A stretch of DNA of 64,000 bases from Galbitalea soli. Lineage in GTDB: Bacteria > Actinomycetota > Actinomycetes > Actinomycetales > Microbacteriaceae. The notes beneath the pieces are model-generated. The model did not search any database. It was not told the origin of the DNA and saw only the letters and a list, made by a program, of their open reading frames with translations. The stretch spans positions 1-64,000 of the forward strand of contig NZ_JAAGWZ010000003.1 of assembly GCF_010686725.1 (NCBI RefSeq). Direction: 5' to 3'. Made by a program: the position numbers and the translations under genes. Positions 1-9,510 of this stretch are shown here, piece by piece (within the stretch, counting starts at the first letter, position 1; every line of letters begins with the position of its first letter).

Positions 1-2
1 TC

Positions 3-86
3 AACGCCACCACCGGCGAACTGATCCGCGAACTCACCCTCGACCCCACCAAGGACTACCAACCCCAAAACAAAGAAAACCGCTGA
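3..86 (+). CDS. C-terminal fragment of an IS481-family transposase (cut by window edge)
   Basis: The reading frame from base 3 encodes NATTGELIRELTLDPTKDYQ plus seven more residues and stops with TGA at 84-86. The 'TGELIRELTLDPTKDYQP' ending is typical of the extreme C terminus of IS481-type DDE transposases in actinobacteria; this is recognition from memory of the family, not from a search. The catalytic DDE core would lie upstream of the window. The stop codon lies inside the hairpin at 77-106. The gene may equally be an intact copy or a remnant. Confidence 0.5.
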   Translation, partial: NATTGELIRELTLDPTKDYQPQNKENR

Positions 87-106
87 ACCCAGGGGTTCAA
101 CGGTTT
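77..106 (+). terminator. Hairpin overlapping the transposase stop codon
   Basis: Arms AAACCGCTGAACCC (77-90) and GGGTTCAACGGTTT (93-106) pair over 14 bp with one mismatch and a two-base loop. It probably ends transposase transcription and shields the element from read-through; no long T tract follows. Confidence 0.5.
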
Positions 107-131
107 CCTATGTCCCGAGACAGGACAGCGG

Positions 132-215
132 TGCGCGAGGGGGGACTTGAACCCCCATGCCCTCACGGGCACACGGACCTGAACCGTGCGCGTCTGCCAA
201 TTTCGCCACTCGCGC
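132..215 (-). tRNA. tRNA-Leu (anticodon CAG)
   Basis: The complementary strand folds as a class II tRNA. The acceptor stem GCGCGAG/CTCGCGC uses bases 209-215 and 133-139. The anticodon stem-loop CACGG-TTCAGGT-CCGTG gives anticodon CAG, a long variable arm follows, and the T arm is GGGGG-TTCAAGT-CCCCC. The discriminator base is A at 132 and CCA is not encoded. It reads leucine codon CUG, the dominant Leu codon in this genome. Confidence 0.95.
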
Positions 216-305
216 TCACCGGTCGACGACGAGTCGTCAACCCAGCGAGATTATCACAGCAAGCGCCGTCGCACGGCCACGCTCTGACCGGGAGCGGACC
301 CGCGC

Positions 306-434
306 TCACGCCGCGCCGCTGAGCAGGCCGTAGAGGAGGATCGCGAGAAGAGCGACGCCGAGGACGATCATCCCCGCGATCAGAAGCACCTGTTCCACCA
401 CGGGTGCAAGACTATGCGAATGAGTCTCAATCAT
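306..434 (-). CDS. Possible 42-residue single-span membrane protein
   Basis: From ATG at 434 the frame encodes MIETHSHSLAPVVEQ followed by a run of hydrophobic residues (about 16-38) typical of one transmembrane helix, ending LLSGAA. It lies between tRNA-Leu and fhaA and is transcribed away from fhaA. A longer frame from 497 exists, but its first 21 residues are Arg/Pro-rich and look non-coding. No clear Shine-Dalgarno is visible before the ATG. No family is recognised; a chance frame remains possible. Confidence 0.4.
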   Translation of the reverse strand: MIETHSHSLAPVVEQVLLIAGMIVLGVALLAILLYGLLSGAA

Positions 435-441
435 TTGAGTC

Positions 442-450
442 TTATCCACA
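442..450 (+). promoter_or_regulatory. DnaA-box match TTATCCACA
   Basis: A perfect 9-mer match to the DnaA-box consensus lies about 100 bp upstream of fhaA, outside any confident gene. It is about 24 kb from oriC. It could be a regulatory or titration site, or chance. Confidence 0.4.
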
Positions 451-550
451 GCCGTGCGTGCTCGCGGAGGCGGTCGGCCGATGCTCAGCGTGAGCACGTC
501 GCGCGCCGACTAACATCAAAAGATACGTATTCGCAGACTTGGGGAGAGCC

Positions 551-1267
551 TTGGGCCTTCTGGACAGCTTCGAGAAAGGTCTTGAGCGCGCCGTCAACGG
601 CGCGTTCGCCAAGACCTTCAAGAGCGGGCTGCAGCCGGTCGAGCTGACGAGCGCGCTGCGCCGCGAGCTCGACACCAAGGCCGTCGTGGTGGCGCGCGAC
701 CGCATCCTGGTACCCAACAAGTTCACCGTGCATCTCGGCCGCACCGACTACGACCACCTCAACGCGATCGGCCCGACCCTCATCGACGAGTTGGTGCGGC
801 AGGTGCAGCGCCACGCGACCGCGCAGCACTACGCGTTCGCGGGTGGAATCTCGATCCGGCTGTCGGCCGACGACAAGCTCGGACCCGGGATCATCGACAT
901 CGAGTCGAGCAGTGTGAAGGGCGCCGTCAACTGGAACCCCGTACTCGACATCAACGGCAAACGGCACCCGATCATCCACTCGCGCACCATCATCGGGCGC
1001 GGGTCTGAAGCCGACATCACGGTCGACGACAACGGGATTTCCCGCAAGCACGTCGAGATCCTGTGGGACGGCAAGCGCGCGCAGGTCAACGACCTCGGGT
1101 CGACGAACGGCTCGAAGCTCAATGGCGCGCCGCTCACCACCGCGCCGCTCGACCCCGATTCGGTCATCGACATCGGTCGCACCCGTATTGTGTTCCGAGT
1201 GCTTCCCCAGTCAGCCGACGTCGACCAGTTCTCCGACCTCCGCATCGACGAGGGTCGGCAGAGTTAG
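551..1267 (+). CDS. fhaA: FHA-domain protein FhaA (DUF3662 plus FHA)
   Basis: 238 residues. The N-terminal ~120 residues (LGLLDSFEKGLERAVNGAF...) are the DUF3662 domain; residues about 140-215 are an FHA phosphothreonine-binding domain with the core pattern GRGSEADITVDDNGISRKH and LGSTNGSKLNG. In mycobacteria FhaA binds phosphorylated envelope proteins such as the pseudokinase domain of MviN/MurJ and is a substrate of the PknA/PknB kinases encoded downstream. The TTG at 551 is chosen as start because GGGGAG sits just upstream at 541-546 and the family begins at GLLDSFEKG; an in-frame TTG at 539 would add four residues. It is the first gene of the operon, abutting fhaB (TAG then ATG). Confidence 0.93.
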   Translation: MGLLDSFEKGLERAVNGAFAKTFKSGLQPVELTSALRRELDTKAVVVARDRILVPNKFTVHLGRTDYDHLNAIGPTLIDELVRQVQRHATAQHYAFAGGISIRLSADDKLGPGIIDIESSSVKGAVNWNPVLDINGKRHPIIHSRTIIGRGSEADITVDDNGISRKHVEILWDGKRAQVNDLGSTNGSKLNGAPLTTAPLDPDSVIDIGRTRIVFRVLPQSADVDQFSDLRIDEGRQS

Positions 1268-1864
1268 ATGAGCGCGCTGACGCTTCTCATCCTCCGCCTG
1301 GCGTTCCTGGCGGTGCTGTGGGCGTTCGTCTTCGCCGTCGTCTACGCGCTCCGCTCCGACCTCTTCGGTCAGCGTGTGCGCCGACAGACCGCGGAGCAGG
1401 CCTCTTCCCCCTTCCCCACCGCACCGGTCGCGCCGCTCGCACCAACCCCGAGGGTCGCCGCTCCCGCGCCGGCCGCCGTGACGGTGCCCTCCATTCCCCT
1501 CGCTGCCGCGCCGGCCCCGCCCACCGAGCCGATCCGCTCCACCCTCTCCCCCAGCTTCGGCGAGCGCCCCGGCCCCGCCCGGCGACTCGTGATCACCTCC
1601 GGCCCCAAAGAGGGCTTGGAGATCGAGCTGCCCAGCGAGCAACTCGCGATCGGGCGGTCGAGCGAGTCGGGGCTCGTCATCCGCGACGACTACACCTCCA
1701 CCCACCACGCGCGGCTCATGCTCTGGAACGACGGCTGGGTGGTGCAAGACCTCGACTCGACCAACGGCACCTTCCTCGACGGCGTTCGCGTCACCCTTCC
1801 CACTCCGGTGCCGCTCAACACGCCCGTGACCATCGGCACGACGACGTTCGAGCTCCGGCGGTAG
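1268..1864 (+). CDS. fhaB: Membrane-anchored FHA-domain protein FhaB (FipA)
   Basis: 198 residues. One N-terminal transmembrane helix (about 4-28) is followed by a Pro/Ala-rich linker and a C-terminal FHA domain (about 110-190) with IGRSSESGLVIRDDYTSTHH and LDSTNGTFLDG, which keeps the Arg, Ser and Asn residues that bind phosphothreonine. In mycobacteria FhaB/FipA links Ser/Thr kinase signalling to FtsZ, FtsQ and PbpA. Translation starts at the ATG directly after the fhaA stop, so the two are probably translationally coupled. The gene order fhaA-fhaB-pstP-rodA-pbpA-pknA-pknB is the conserved actinobacterial signalling operon. Confidence 0.93.
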   Translation: MSALTLLILRLAFLAVLWAFVFAVVYALRSDLFGQRVRRQTAEQASSPFPTAPVAPLAPTPRVAAPAPAAVTVPSIPLAAAPAPPTEPIRSTLSPSFGERPGPARRLVITSGPKEGLEIELPSEQLAIGRSSESGLVIRDDYTSTHHARLMLWNDGWVVQDLDSTNGTFLDGVRVTLPTPVPLNTPVTIGTTTFELRR

Positions 1865-1867
1865 CAC

Positions 1868-3112
1868 GTGGCCAACGACGACAAGAGCGCCGCCGTCTCG
1901 CATGTGGGCAAGATCCGAGCCAACAATCAGGACAGCGGCTACGCGGGCACCCACCTGTTCGTGGTGGCTGACGGGATGGGCGGCCACGCCGGGGGCGACG
2001 TCGCGTCCGCGATCGCGGTGCGCCGCATCCTCGAGATCGACCGCCACTACCCCACGCCGCACGAAGCCGTGTTCGCCCTGCAGTCGGCACTCATCGCGGC
2101 GAACGCCCTGCTCGCCGAGACGGTGTTCGAGCACAACGAGCTCACCGGCATGGGCACCACGGTCAGCGGAATCCTCCGCGTCGACAACCACATCGCGGTC
2201 GCCCACATCGGCGACTCCCGAATCTACCGGCTGCGCGGCGACGCCCTCGAGCAGATCACGACCGACCACACCTTCGTGCAGCGGCTCGTCGACAGCGGCC
2301 GCATCACGCCCGAGGAGGCGGCCGTTCATCCTCGGCGCTCGGTGCTCATGCGCGTGCTCGGTGACGTCGATGCCGCCCCCGAGATCGACACGAGCGTGCT
2401 CGAGACCGCCCCGGGCGACCGATGGCTCATCTGCTCCGACGGGCTGAGCAGCTACGTCTCCGACGAGAAGATGAAGCACGTGCTCGAGACCGTCACCGGC
2501 GCGAATGCCGCGGCCGAACGACTGGTCAAGGAGAGCCTCGACGCGGGAGCGCCCGACAACGTCACCGTGGTCGTCGTCGACATCGATGAGACGAACGACT
2601 CGGCCCACGTGCCGCCGGTCACGGTCGGGTCGGCCTCCATCCCGCTCTCCTACGACAGCGACAGCGCCAAGCGCTCCCTGCGCCTGCCCACCCTTCTCCT
2701 TCACCCGCTCAAGGCGACGCAGCCGGATCCGAGCCACTTCGAGCCCGAATCCGAGGACTACCTCGACGAGCTCATCCAGGAGGATCGCCGCCGCGCCCTC
2801 CGACGCCGCGTCACCTGGCTCGTGGGGTTGGCCCTCGTGGTCATCGCCGTGGTGGTGGGGCTGGTTCTCGGCTACCAGTGGACGCAGCGGCACTACTTCG
2901 TCGGCAACGACAACGGCACCGTCGCCATCTACCGGGGCGTGCAACAGGATCTGGGACCGATCAAGCTCTCCTCCGTCTACTCGACGACGAAGATCAAACT
3001 GAGCGACCTCCCCTCCTTCAACCAGCAGCAGGTGAAGTCCACCATCAGTGCGGACAGCCTCGCCCTCGCGCAGCAGATCGTGGATCGGTTGGCGGATGCC
3101 CGCACCAACTAG
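1868..3112 (+). CDS. pstP: PP2C-family serine/threonine protein phosphatase PstP
   Basis: 414 residues, GTG start three bases after the fhaB stop. The cytoplasmic catalytic domain (about 1-235) carries the PP2C metal-binding motifs DGMGGHAGGD, GDSRIYRL, SDGL and DNVTVVVVD, so the two-metal phosphatase centre looks intact. A basic linker (RRRALRRRVTW) leads into a transmembrane helix (about 317-340) and a small extracytoplasmic tail. It should reverse phosphorylation by PknA and PknB encoded in the same operon. The end of the gene overlaps the likely start of rodA. Confidence 0.96.
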   Translation: MANDDKSAAVSHVGKIRANNQDSGYAGTHLFVVADGMGGHAGGDVASAIAVRRILEIDRHYPTPHEAVFALQSALIAANALLAETVFEHNELTGMGTTVSGILRVDNHIAVAHIGDSRIYRLRGDALEQITTDHTFVQRLVDSGRITPEEAAVHPRRSVLMRVLGDVDAAPEIDTSVLETAPGDRWLICSDGLSSYVSDEKMKHVLETVTGANAAAERLVKESLDAGAPDNVTVVVVDIDETNDSAHVPPVTVGSASIPLSYDSDSAKRSLRLPTLLLHPLKATQPDPSHFEPESEDYLDELIQEDRRRALRRRVTWLVGLALVVIAVVVGLVLGYQWTQRHYFVGNDNGTVAIYRGVQQDLGPIKLSSVYSTTKIKLSDLPSFNQQQVKSTISADSLALAQQIVDRLADARTN

Positions 3113-4529
3113 CTGGAGTCCGAACCCGCCCCCCGCGCCGTCCTACGACGCGGGCCCCCGGTCGACCTTCACGAACACGATCCGACTGAAGCTGCGTGTG
3201 CCGGCGCGACTGCGCAACCTCGAACTCGCACTCCTCGTCCCCGCCCTCGGAATCGTGGCGTTCGCGCTCGTGCTGGTGCAGCTGGCGACATCGGGCAAGA
3301 CGGATGCGGGCATCCTCACCCTCGCGGGGCTCCTCGCGCTGCTCGTGCTCGCGATGCACGTCGCGATGCGGCTCGTCGCGCCGAACGCCGACCCGCTCAT
3401 CCTGCCGATCATCACCGTTCTCAACGGACTGGGCATCGCTGAGATCTACCGCATCGACATCTCCGCCAAACTGAGCGGCTGGGAGAGCGCCGGCGTGCGC
3501 CAGATCGCGTGGACCGCCATGGCCATCGTGATCGCCATCGTCGTCATCGTGCTCATCCGCAACCACCGAGTGCTGCAGCGCTACCGCTACATCGCCATGT
3601 TCAGCGGAATCCTGCTCCTCATCCTCCCGATGCTCCCGCTCATCGGCACCACCATCAACGGTGCGCGGGTGTGGATCTCGGTCGGCCCCTTCTCGTTCCA
3701 GCCGGGCGAGCTCGGCAAGGTGGCCCTCGCGATCTTCTTCGCCGGCTACCTCGTGACCGCGCGCGATTCGCTCTCCATGGTCGGCCGCAAAGTGCTGTGG
3801 ATGACCTTCCCCCGCGCCCGCGACCTCGGCCCGATCCTCGTCGTCTTCGCCGCGTCCATGGCCGTCCTGATCTTCCAGAAGGATCTCGGCACCTCGCTCC
3901 TCTACTTCGGACTGTTCCTCGTGATGCTGTACGTCGCGACGGGTCGGGCGAGCTGGGTGGTGCTGGGGGTCGGCATGTTCCTGGTGGGCGCCTACGTGGC
4001 GTTCACCACCCTGAGCTACGTGACGGGTCGCGTGAACTCCTGGCTCGACGCGTTCAGCAACGCCAACTACACGGCGCAGGTCAACAGCAGCTACCAGATC
4101 GTGCAGGGCATCTTCGGGCTCGCCCACGGCGGGCTGATCGGAACCGGCCTGGGCCTCGGCCAGCCGTATCGCACGCCCCTCGCCCGCAGCGACTTCATCT
4201 TCTCCTCGCTCGGCGAGGAGCTCGGCCTGGTCGGCATCTTCGCGATTCTCGCGCTCTACCTGCTGTTCGTCTCGCGCGGCTTCCGCATCGGCTTCGCGGG
4301 CGAAGACGACTTCGGGCGACTGCTCGGCGTGGGGCTCGCCTTCGTCGTGGGGCTCCAGGTCTTCATCGTCATCGGCGGAGTCACCCGGGTGATCCCACTG
4401 ACCGGCCTCACGACCCCGTTCCTCGCGGCCGGCGGTTCCTCGCTCGTGGCCAACTGGATCATCGCCGCCCTGCTGTTGAGACTCTCCGACACGGTGCGCA
4501 CGACCCCGAGGCTGGTGGTGGAACCGTGA
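3096..4529 (+). CDS. rodA: SEDS-family peptidoglycan glycosyltransferase RodA (FtsW/RodA/SpoVE)
   Basis: About 477 residues with roughly ten to twelve transmembrane helices. The family signature near the C-terminal third, GTGLGLGQPYRTPLARSDFI followed by FSSLGEELGLVG, is clear. It polymerises lipid II into glycan strands during elongation, partnered by the class B transpeptidase encoded next. The ATG at 3096 overlaps the last 17 bases of pstP; the start is uncertain because the Shine-Dalgarno is weak, and a later start near RVPARLRNLEL is possible. It ends within the GTGA that starts pbpA. Confidence 0.93.
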   Translation: MPAPTSWSPNPPPAPSYDAGPRSTFTNTIRLKLRVPARLRNLELALLVPALGIVAFALVLVQLATSGKTDAGILTLAGLLALLVLAMHVAMRLVAPNADPLILPIITVLNGLGIAEIYRIDISAKLSGWESAGVRQIAWTAMAIVIAIVVIVLIRNHRVLQRYRYIAMFSGILLLILPMLPLIGTTINGARVWISVGPFSFQPGELGKVALAIFFAGYLVTARDSLSMVGRKVLWMTFPRARDLGPILVVFAASMAVLIFQKDLGTSLLYFGLFLVMLYVATGRASWVVLGVGMFLVGAYVAFTTLSYVTGRVNSWLDAFSNANYTAQVNSSYQIVQGIFGLAHGGLIGTGLGLGQPYRTPLARSDFIFSSLGEELGLVGIFAILALYLLFVSRGFRIGFAGEDDFGRLLGVGLAFVVGLQVFIVIGGVTRVIPLTGLTTPFLAAGGSSLVANWIIAALLLRLSDTVRTTPRLVVEP

Positions 4530-5983
4530 GCAAACAGCTGCGCCGGGTGAGCATCGTGGTGTTGATGATGTTCGTGGCACTGTTCGTGTCGAGCTCGATC
4601 ATCCAGGTGTTCTCGACCGACACGCTCAAGTCGGACTCCCGCAACGTTCGCACCCTGTACGACAGCTATTCGGCGCAGCGCGGCGAGATCCTCGACGCGA
4701 ACGGCAAGGTGATCGCGCAGTCGGTACCGTCGAAAGACGTCTACAAGTTCCAGCGGGTGTACGCCGACCCCAAGCTGTACTCCGCGGTGACCGGTTACTT
4801 CACGATCAACCAGGCCAACCCCGGCATCGAGGGCTCGCTGGGCGACTACCTGAGCGGCACCGCCAACGAGCAGTTCTTCGACAATCTCAACAACATCGTC
4901 ACCGGGAAGACGCCGAAGGGCGCCTCGGTGCAGCTCACCATCGATCGCGCCGTGCAGAAGGCCGCCTACGACGCCCTCGGTGACAACCGCGGAGCGGTGG
5001 TGGCGATCGACCCGAAGACGGGCGCGATCCTCGCGATGGTCTCGAAGCCCGCCTACGACCCCAACCAGCTGGCCGTGCACGACACCAGTAAGTTCTTCGC
5101 CACCTACAACGCGCTCTCGGGGCAGAAGTACTCGCCGCTCGTCAACCGGGCCATCGCGGGCGACCTCTACCACCCCGGATCCGTGTTCAAGCTCGTCGTC
5201 GCCTCGGCCGCCCTCGAGAGCGGCAAGTACACGCCCGAAAGCAGCTTCCTCAACCCTGCGCGACTGCAGCTCCCCGAGTCGACGTCGTTCATCCAGAACG
5301 CCGGGGGCGGCACCTGCGGCGCGGGGGCGAAGGCCACGATCGCGACCGCGATCAAGCTGAGCTGCAACATCCCGATGGCGCAACTGGGCGCAGCCCTCGG
5401 CAATCAGGCGATCGCCGATCAGGCCGCCAAGTTCGGCTTCGGTCAGAGCGTGCAGATCCCGATGAAGTCGACGCCGAGCATCTATCCGACCGGTCTGGAT
5501 GCCCCGCAGACGATGCTCTCGGCCTTCGGGCAGAGCGACGACCGCGTCACTCCCCTGCAGATCGCGATGGACTCCGCGGCGATCGCGAACGGGGGCGTCG
5601 AGATGCAGCCCACGCTCGTGCAGAAGATCATCGCCCCCGATCTGAGCACGATCAAGTCGCTCACCCCCACCGTCTTCAGCACGCCGATCAGCGCAGATAC
5701 GGCCGCCAAAGTCCGCGACATGATGATCTCGAGTGTGGCGGGTGGTGCGGCGAGCAATGCGACAATAGACGGAGTCGAAGTGGCGGGGAAGACCGGAACA
5801 GCAGAAAACGGCCCAGGGGATCCCTACACCCTGTGGTTCACCGGTTTCGCGCCTGCGAACGACCCCAAGGTTGCCGTGGCAGTCGTGGTTGAGAACGGCG
5901 GTGGACTCGGCCAGGACGCCTTCGGCAACCTGGTCGCCGCTCCCATCGGCAAGAAGGTACTTGAGGCGGTGCTAAACAAATGA
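4526..5983 (+). CDS. pbpA: Class B penicillin-binding protein PbpA (peptidoglycan D,D-transpeptidase)
   Basis: 485 residues from the GTG at 4526, which overlaps the rodA stop. An N-terminal membrane anchor (about 7-28) precedes a dimerisation/pedestal region and a transpeptidase domain. The three active-site motifs are visible: SVFK with nucleophile Ser219, SCN at 279-281, and KTG at 422-424. It cross-links the glycan made by the SEDS partner RodA. In mycobacteria PbpA is phosphorylated by PknB and bound by FhaB. An in-frame open region upstream of 4526 overlaps rodA and is not a real extension. Confidence 0.95.
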   Translation: MSKQLRRVSIVVLMMFVALFVSSSIIQVFSTDTLKSDSRNVRTLYDSYSAQRGEILDANGKVIAQSVPSKDVYKFQRVYADPKLYSAVTGYFTINQANPGIEGSLGDYLSGTANEQFFDNLNNIVTGKTPKGASVQLTIDRAVQKAAYDALGDNRGAVVAIDPKTGAILAMVSKPAYDPNQLAVHDTSKFFATYNALSGQKYSPLVNRAIAGDLYHPGSVFKLVVASAALESGKYTPESSFLNPARLQLPESTSFIQNAGGGTCGAGAKATIATAIKLSCNIPMAQLGAALGNQAIADQAAKFGFGQSVQIPMKSTPSIYPTGLDAPQTMLSAFGQSDDRVTPLQIAMDSAAIANGGVEMQPTLVQKIIAPDLSTIKSLTPTVFSTPISADTAAKVRDMMISSVAGGAASNATIDGVEVAGKTGTAENGPGDPYTLWFTGFAPANDPKVAVAVVVENGGGLGQDAFGNLVAAPIGKKVLEAVLNK

Positions 5984-7665
5984 GACCGACGAGCGGGCTC
6001 ACTTTCGGCGGCAGATACCAGCTGTCCAGTCGCGTGGCGATCGGCGGCATGGGCGAGGTGTGGCAGGCGACCGACCTCGTCATCGGGCGCACGGTCGCGA
6101 TCAAGATCCTCAAGGACGAATACCTCGGCGACCCCGGCTTCCTCGAGCGGTTCCGCGCCGAGGCCCGGCACGCCGCCCTCGTCAACCACGAGGGGATCGC
6201 CAACGTCTTCGACTACGGCGAGGAGGACGGCAGCGCGTTCCTCGTCATGGAGCTCGTGCCGGGTGAGGCGCTTTCCACGATCCTCGAGCGCGAGCGCGTG
6301 CTGTCGACCGACCGCGTGCTCGACATCGTCGCGCAGACCGCCAACGCGCTGCACGCCGCGCACTCGGCCGGCCTAGTCCACCGCGACATCAAACCGGGCA
6401 ACCTCCTCATCACCCCCGACGGCCGCGTGAAGATCACCGACTTCGGCATCGCGCGCATCGCCGACCAGGTTCCGCTCACGGCGACGGGGCAGGTGATGGG
6501 AACGGTGCAGTACCTCTCGCCCGAGCAGGCGAGCGGTCATCCGGCCAGCCCGACGACCGACATCTACTCGCTCGGAATCGTCGCCTACGAGGCTCTCGCC
6601 GGCCGCCGGCCGTTCACCGGCGAGTCACAGGTCGCGATCGCGATGGCGCAGATCAACGAGACGCCACCGGAACTGCCGGTGACGGTCTCCGAGCCGGTGC
6701 GCAACCTCGTCTACTCCTCCATCGCGAAGAGTCCCGCGGATCGCCCGGCCTCCGCCGCGCATCTCGCCCGCGCCGCGCAGGCGCTGCGACGGGGGGATGT
6801 CGCGGCCGCGGCCGCCTCGGTGCCCGGCATCATCGGCCCCGGCTCGCTCGCCTCGACGGTCGGCGCCAACTACGGCCAGCCGACCACGGCGACGCGCCTC
6901 CTCACCCCGACGGCGGTGCTCGCCACCGAGCAGCCGGTGGAGGAGAAGAAGCGCAACCCGTGGACCTGGCCGCTCATCGCCCTCGTGACGCTGCTCGCGC
7001 TCGTGCTCATCGGCACGATCATCGCGCTCGTGTCGCAGGCCAACAAGCCGACGCCGGCCGCCTCGACCTCGGTGTCGCAGTCGCCGTCGATCTCGCCGAC
7101 CCCGAGCGAGTCACCGACTCCGAGCCCCACCCCGACACCGGTGGACACGAACGTCTCGTTCGACCCCGCCGACATCATCGGCAAGACGAAGGACTACGTG
7201 GACGGCTACCTCACCGACCGCGGTCTCACTCTCAACGCGGTGACGGGCACGCCGGCGAGCGACTCGGGCAAGGTCGGGCTCGCGTACAAGGCCGACCACG
7301 TGAAGGGCAACGTTCCCCCGGGGTCGACCATCACGGTGACCTTCTACGGGCCGGTGGCGACCCCGCCCGCACCGGCGACGCCCACGCCCACCACGCAGGG
7401 TCCGTACGCGGGAGGGTCGACGGTGACGATCAACTGGCCCGCCTACTCCGGATGCCCGGGAGGAGTGCAGCCGACGGCCTACAACTTCACCGTCACCAAC
7501 GGTCAGGCGGCCGACCAGAACCCCATCAGCGGTTCGGTGACCTCCCTCGACATCACTGTCGGGCCCGCCAGCTCGGGAACGACGCAGGTCACGTACACCG
7601 CGACCTGCGGCACGAGCCAGACCTCCAACACCTCCGACCCGCTCGTCCTCCAGATCGCGCCCTGA
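5980..7665 (+). CDS. pknA: Membrane serine/threonine protein kinase PknA
   Basis: 561 residues, ATG overlapping the pbpA stop by four bases. The kinase domain (about 10-270) has a glycine loop ([11 protein letters not shown]), Lys42, the HRDIKPGN catalytic loop at 134-141 and DFG at 154-156. A juxtamembrane linker is followed by a transmembrane helix (about 325-352), a Ser/Pro/Thr-rich spacer and an extracytoplasmic part. The latter has one PASTA-like segment (about 390-450, [20 protein letters not shown]) and a C-terminal beta-rich module with two cysteines. It controls cell shape and division through phosphorylation of FHA proteins and envelope enzymes. Confidence 0.95.
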   Translation: MRPTSGLTFGGRYQLSSRVAIGGMGEVWQATDLVIGRTVAIKILKDEYLGDPGFLERFRAEARHAALVNHEGIANVFDYGEEDGSAFLVMELVPGEALSTILERERVLSTDRVLDIVAQTANALHAAHSAGLVHRDIKPGNLLITPDGRVKITDFGIARIADQVPLTATGQVMGTVQYLSPEQASGHPASPTTDIYSLGIVAYEALAGRRPFTGESQVAIAMAQINETPPELPVTVSEPVRNLVYSSIAKSPADRPASAAHLARAAQALRRGDVAAAAASVPGIIGPGSLASTVGANYGQPTTATRLLTPTAVLATEQPVEEKKRNPWTWPLIALVTLLALVLIGTIIALVSQANKPTPAASTSVSQSPSISPTPSESPTPSPTPTPVDTNVSFDPADIIGKTKDYVDGYLTDRGLTLNAVTGTPASDSGKVGLAYKADHVKGNVPPGSTITVTFYGPVATPPAPATPTPTTQGPYAGGSTVTINWPAYSGCPGGVQPTAYNFTVTNGQAADQNPISGSVTSLDITVGPASSGTTQVTYTATCGTSQTSNTSDPLVLQIAP

Positions 7666-7728
7666 GCGCAGATTTTCGACGGGTACACTGGCACCCTCAT
7701 TCGTGACAGAAGTACAGGAGACAGGTTC

Positions 7729-9441
7729 GTGACAGAGGTCGTGGGGGAAGGTGTGCGGCTCCTCGCGGGGCGCTACCAGATCGGCGAACTCATCGGCCGC
7801 GGCGGCATGGCCGACGTGCGTGTGGGAACGGATGCCCGGCTCGGGCGCCGCGTCGCGATCAAGCTCCTCAAGCCCGCCCTGGCCATGGACCCCGCGTTTC
7901 GCACTCGCTTCCGCCGTGAGGCCCAGGACGCCGCCAAGATGGCTCACCCCACGATCGTGCGCATCTTCGACGCCGGCGAGGAGACCGTCACCGACCCGAA
8001 GGGCAACGAGGCGCAGATCCCCTTCATCGTGATGGAGTACGTCGACGGGCGCCTGCTGAAGGACGTCCTGGCGGAGGACGGCCCGCTCGACCCCGCGGAG
8101 GCGACCCGCATCATCGCTCAGGTGCTCACCGCGCTCGAGTACTCGCATCGTGCGGGGGTGATCCACCGCGACATCAAGCCCGGCAACATCATGATCGCCA
8201 GCAACGGCCAGGTGAAGGTCATGGACTTCGGCATCGCCCGCGCGATCTCCGACTCCTCCGCGACGATCGCCGAGACCAGCAAGATCGTGGGCACCGCGCA
8301 GTACTTCTCGCCGGAGCAGGCGCGCGGCGAATCGGTGGATGCCCGTACCGACCTCTATTCGACGGCCGTCGTGCTGTTCGAGCTCCTCACCGGCCAGGCT
8401 CCGTTCCGCGGGGAGAACCCGGTGGCCGTCGCCTACCAGCACGTCAACCAGAACCCCGCCGCACCGAGCACGATCAATCCGAAGGTCTCCCCTGCACTCG
8501 ACGCCGTCGTGCTGCGCGGACTCTCGAAGGATCGCACGACGCGCTTCCAGAACGCGACCGAATTCCGCGACGAGGTGGAGGCCGCCGCCGCGGGTATCGC
8601 CCCGCCCCGCAAGACGGTGCCCGTGACCGACTTCACGGCCACGCTCTTCGGCGTGAACCCGCAGGCGACCGCGAGCTCCGAGGCCGCGCTGCGGCAGCTG
8701 ACCGTGGATGCCGAATCCCGCGGTACGCGCACCCAGACCCGTCCCCCCGTCGCCTGGATCTGGGCGGGCATCGTGCTCGTCGCCGTGGTGCTCGTCGCTG
8801 TCGTGTTCTGGACCATCAACCTGCCGAAGGGCACCGACATCGCGCAGGGCCTCTCCGTCGCGGTGCCGGATGTCGCGGGCGAGAGCTACGCCTCGGCCGC
8901 CAAGGAGCTCACCGGGCTCAAGCTCATCCCGCAGCGCCAAGACCAGGCGAGCGACACGGTCGACGTGGGCACCGTGATCGGAACCGTCCCCGGCGCGGGC
9001 ACCAAGGTCGGCGCAACCCAGATCATCGAGGTCATCGTCTCGCTCGGCCCCACGACGATTCCCGTGCCCGATCTCGCCGGTTTCAACACGACGAAGGCGA
9101 AGTCGACGCTCACCGCTCTCGGGCTCACGCTCGGTTCGACGACGAAGGCCAACTCGCCGACCGTCAAGGCGGGAATCATCATCAAATCGAATCCGGCCGT
9201 CGGCTCGAACGCGGTGAAGGGCGATGCGATCGACATCATCGTCTCGACGGGCAAGGTCACGGTGCCCTCCGTCGTCGGCGACGCCGCGGGAGTGGCGGGG
9301 AGCACGCTCGCCGCACTTCACCTGAACGTGCAGGTGGTCACCACGACCACCTGCAGCGGCGGCAAGGTCACCGATCAGTCACTGAGCCCCGGCACCCACA
9401 CACAGGGATCCGACATCACGCTGACGGTCTGCGCGGGCTGA
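7729..9441 (+). CDS. pknB: PASTA-domain serine/threonine protein kinase PknB
   Basis: 570 residues. The kinase domain (about 15-280) has IGRGGMADV, Lys45, HRDIKPGN (His146, Asp148) and DFG from Asp166. A transmembrane helix at about 341-364 leads to extracytoplasmic PASTA repeats (VPDVAGESYASAAKEL, VPDLAGFNTTKAKSTL, VPSVVGDAAGVAGSTL), which in this family bind muropeptides or lipid II. The GTG start has AGGAG at 7716-7720, eight bases upstream. The 63-bp gap after pknA has a TACACT hexamer at 7684-7689 that could be a -10 for a separate promoter. The 11-base string TTCGTGACAGA occurs twice around the start (7700 and 7727), but only the second GTG is in frame. Confidence 0.96.
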   Translation: MTEVVGEGVRLLAGRYQIGELIGRGGMADVRVGTDARLGRRVAIKLLKPALAMDPAFRTRFRREAQDAAKMAHPTIVRIFDAGEETVTDPKGNEAQIPFIVMEYVDGRLLKDVLAEDGPLDPAEATRIIAQVLTALEYSHRAGVIHRDIKPGNIMIASNGQVKVMDFGIARAISDSSATIAETSKIVGTAQYFSPEQARGESVDARTDLYSTAVVLFELLTGQAPFRGENPVAVAYQHVNQNPAAPSTINPKVSPALDAVVLRGLSKDRTTRFQNATEFRDEVEAAAAGIAPPRKTVPVTDFTATLFGVNPQATASSEAALRQLTVDAESRGTRTQTRPPVAWIWAGIVLVAVVLVAVVFWTINLPKGTDIAQGLSVAVPDVAGESYASAAKELTGLKLIPQRQDQASDTVDVGTVIGTVPGAGTKVGATQIIEVIVSLGPTTIPVPDLAGFNTTKAKSTLTALGLTLGSTTKANSPTVKAGIIIKSNPAVGSNAVKGDAIDIIVSTGKVTVPSVVGDAAGVAGSTLAALHLNVQVVTTTTCSGGKVTDQSLSPGTHTQGSDITLTVCAG

Positions 9442-9510
9442 CCGTTCCGCTCCACCGGCTGACCGCTCCACTCAGCGCAGGGGCTGACTGCGCCGGGCCC
9501 ACTGCTCCGC

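Larger units (their letters stand above)
1..127 (+). mobile_element. Right-hand end of a probable IS481-type insertion sequence
   Basis: The window opens inside the last codons of a transposase-like gene, followed by a hairpin and then the partly symmetric motif TGTCCCGAGACAGGACA at 111-127, which could be the outer end of the element. Only the last ~110 bases are present, so neither the opposite end nor a target duplication can be seen. The tRNA-Leu gene begins five bases further on. Confidence 0.4.
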
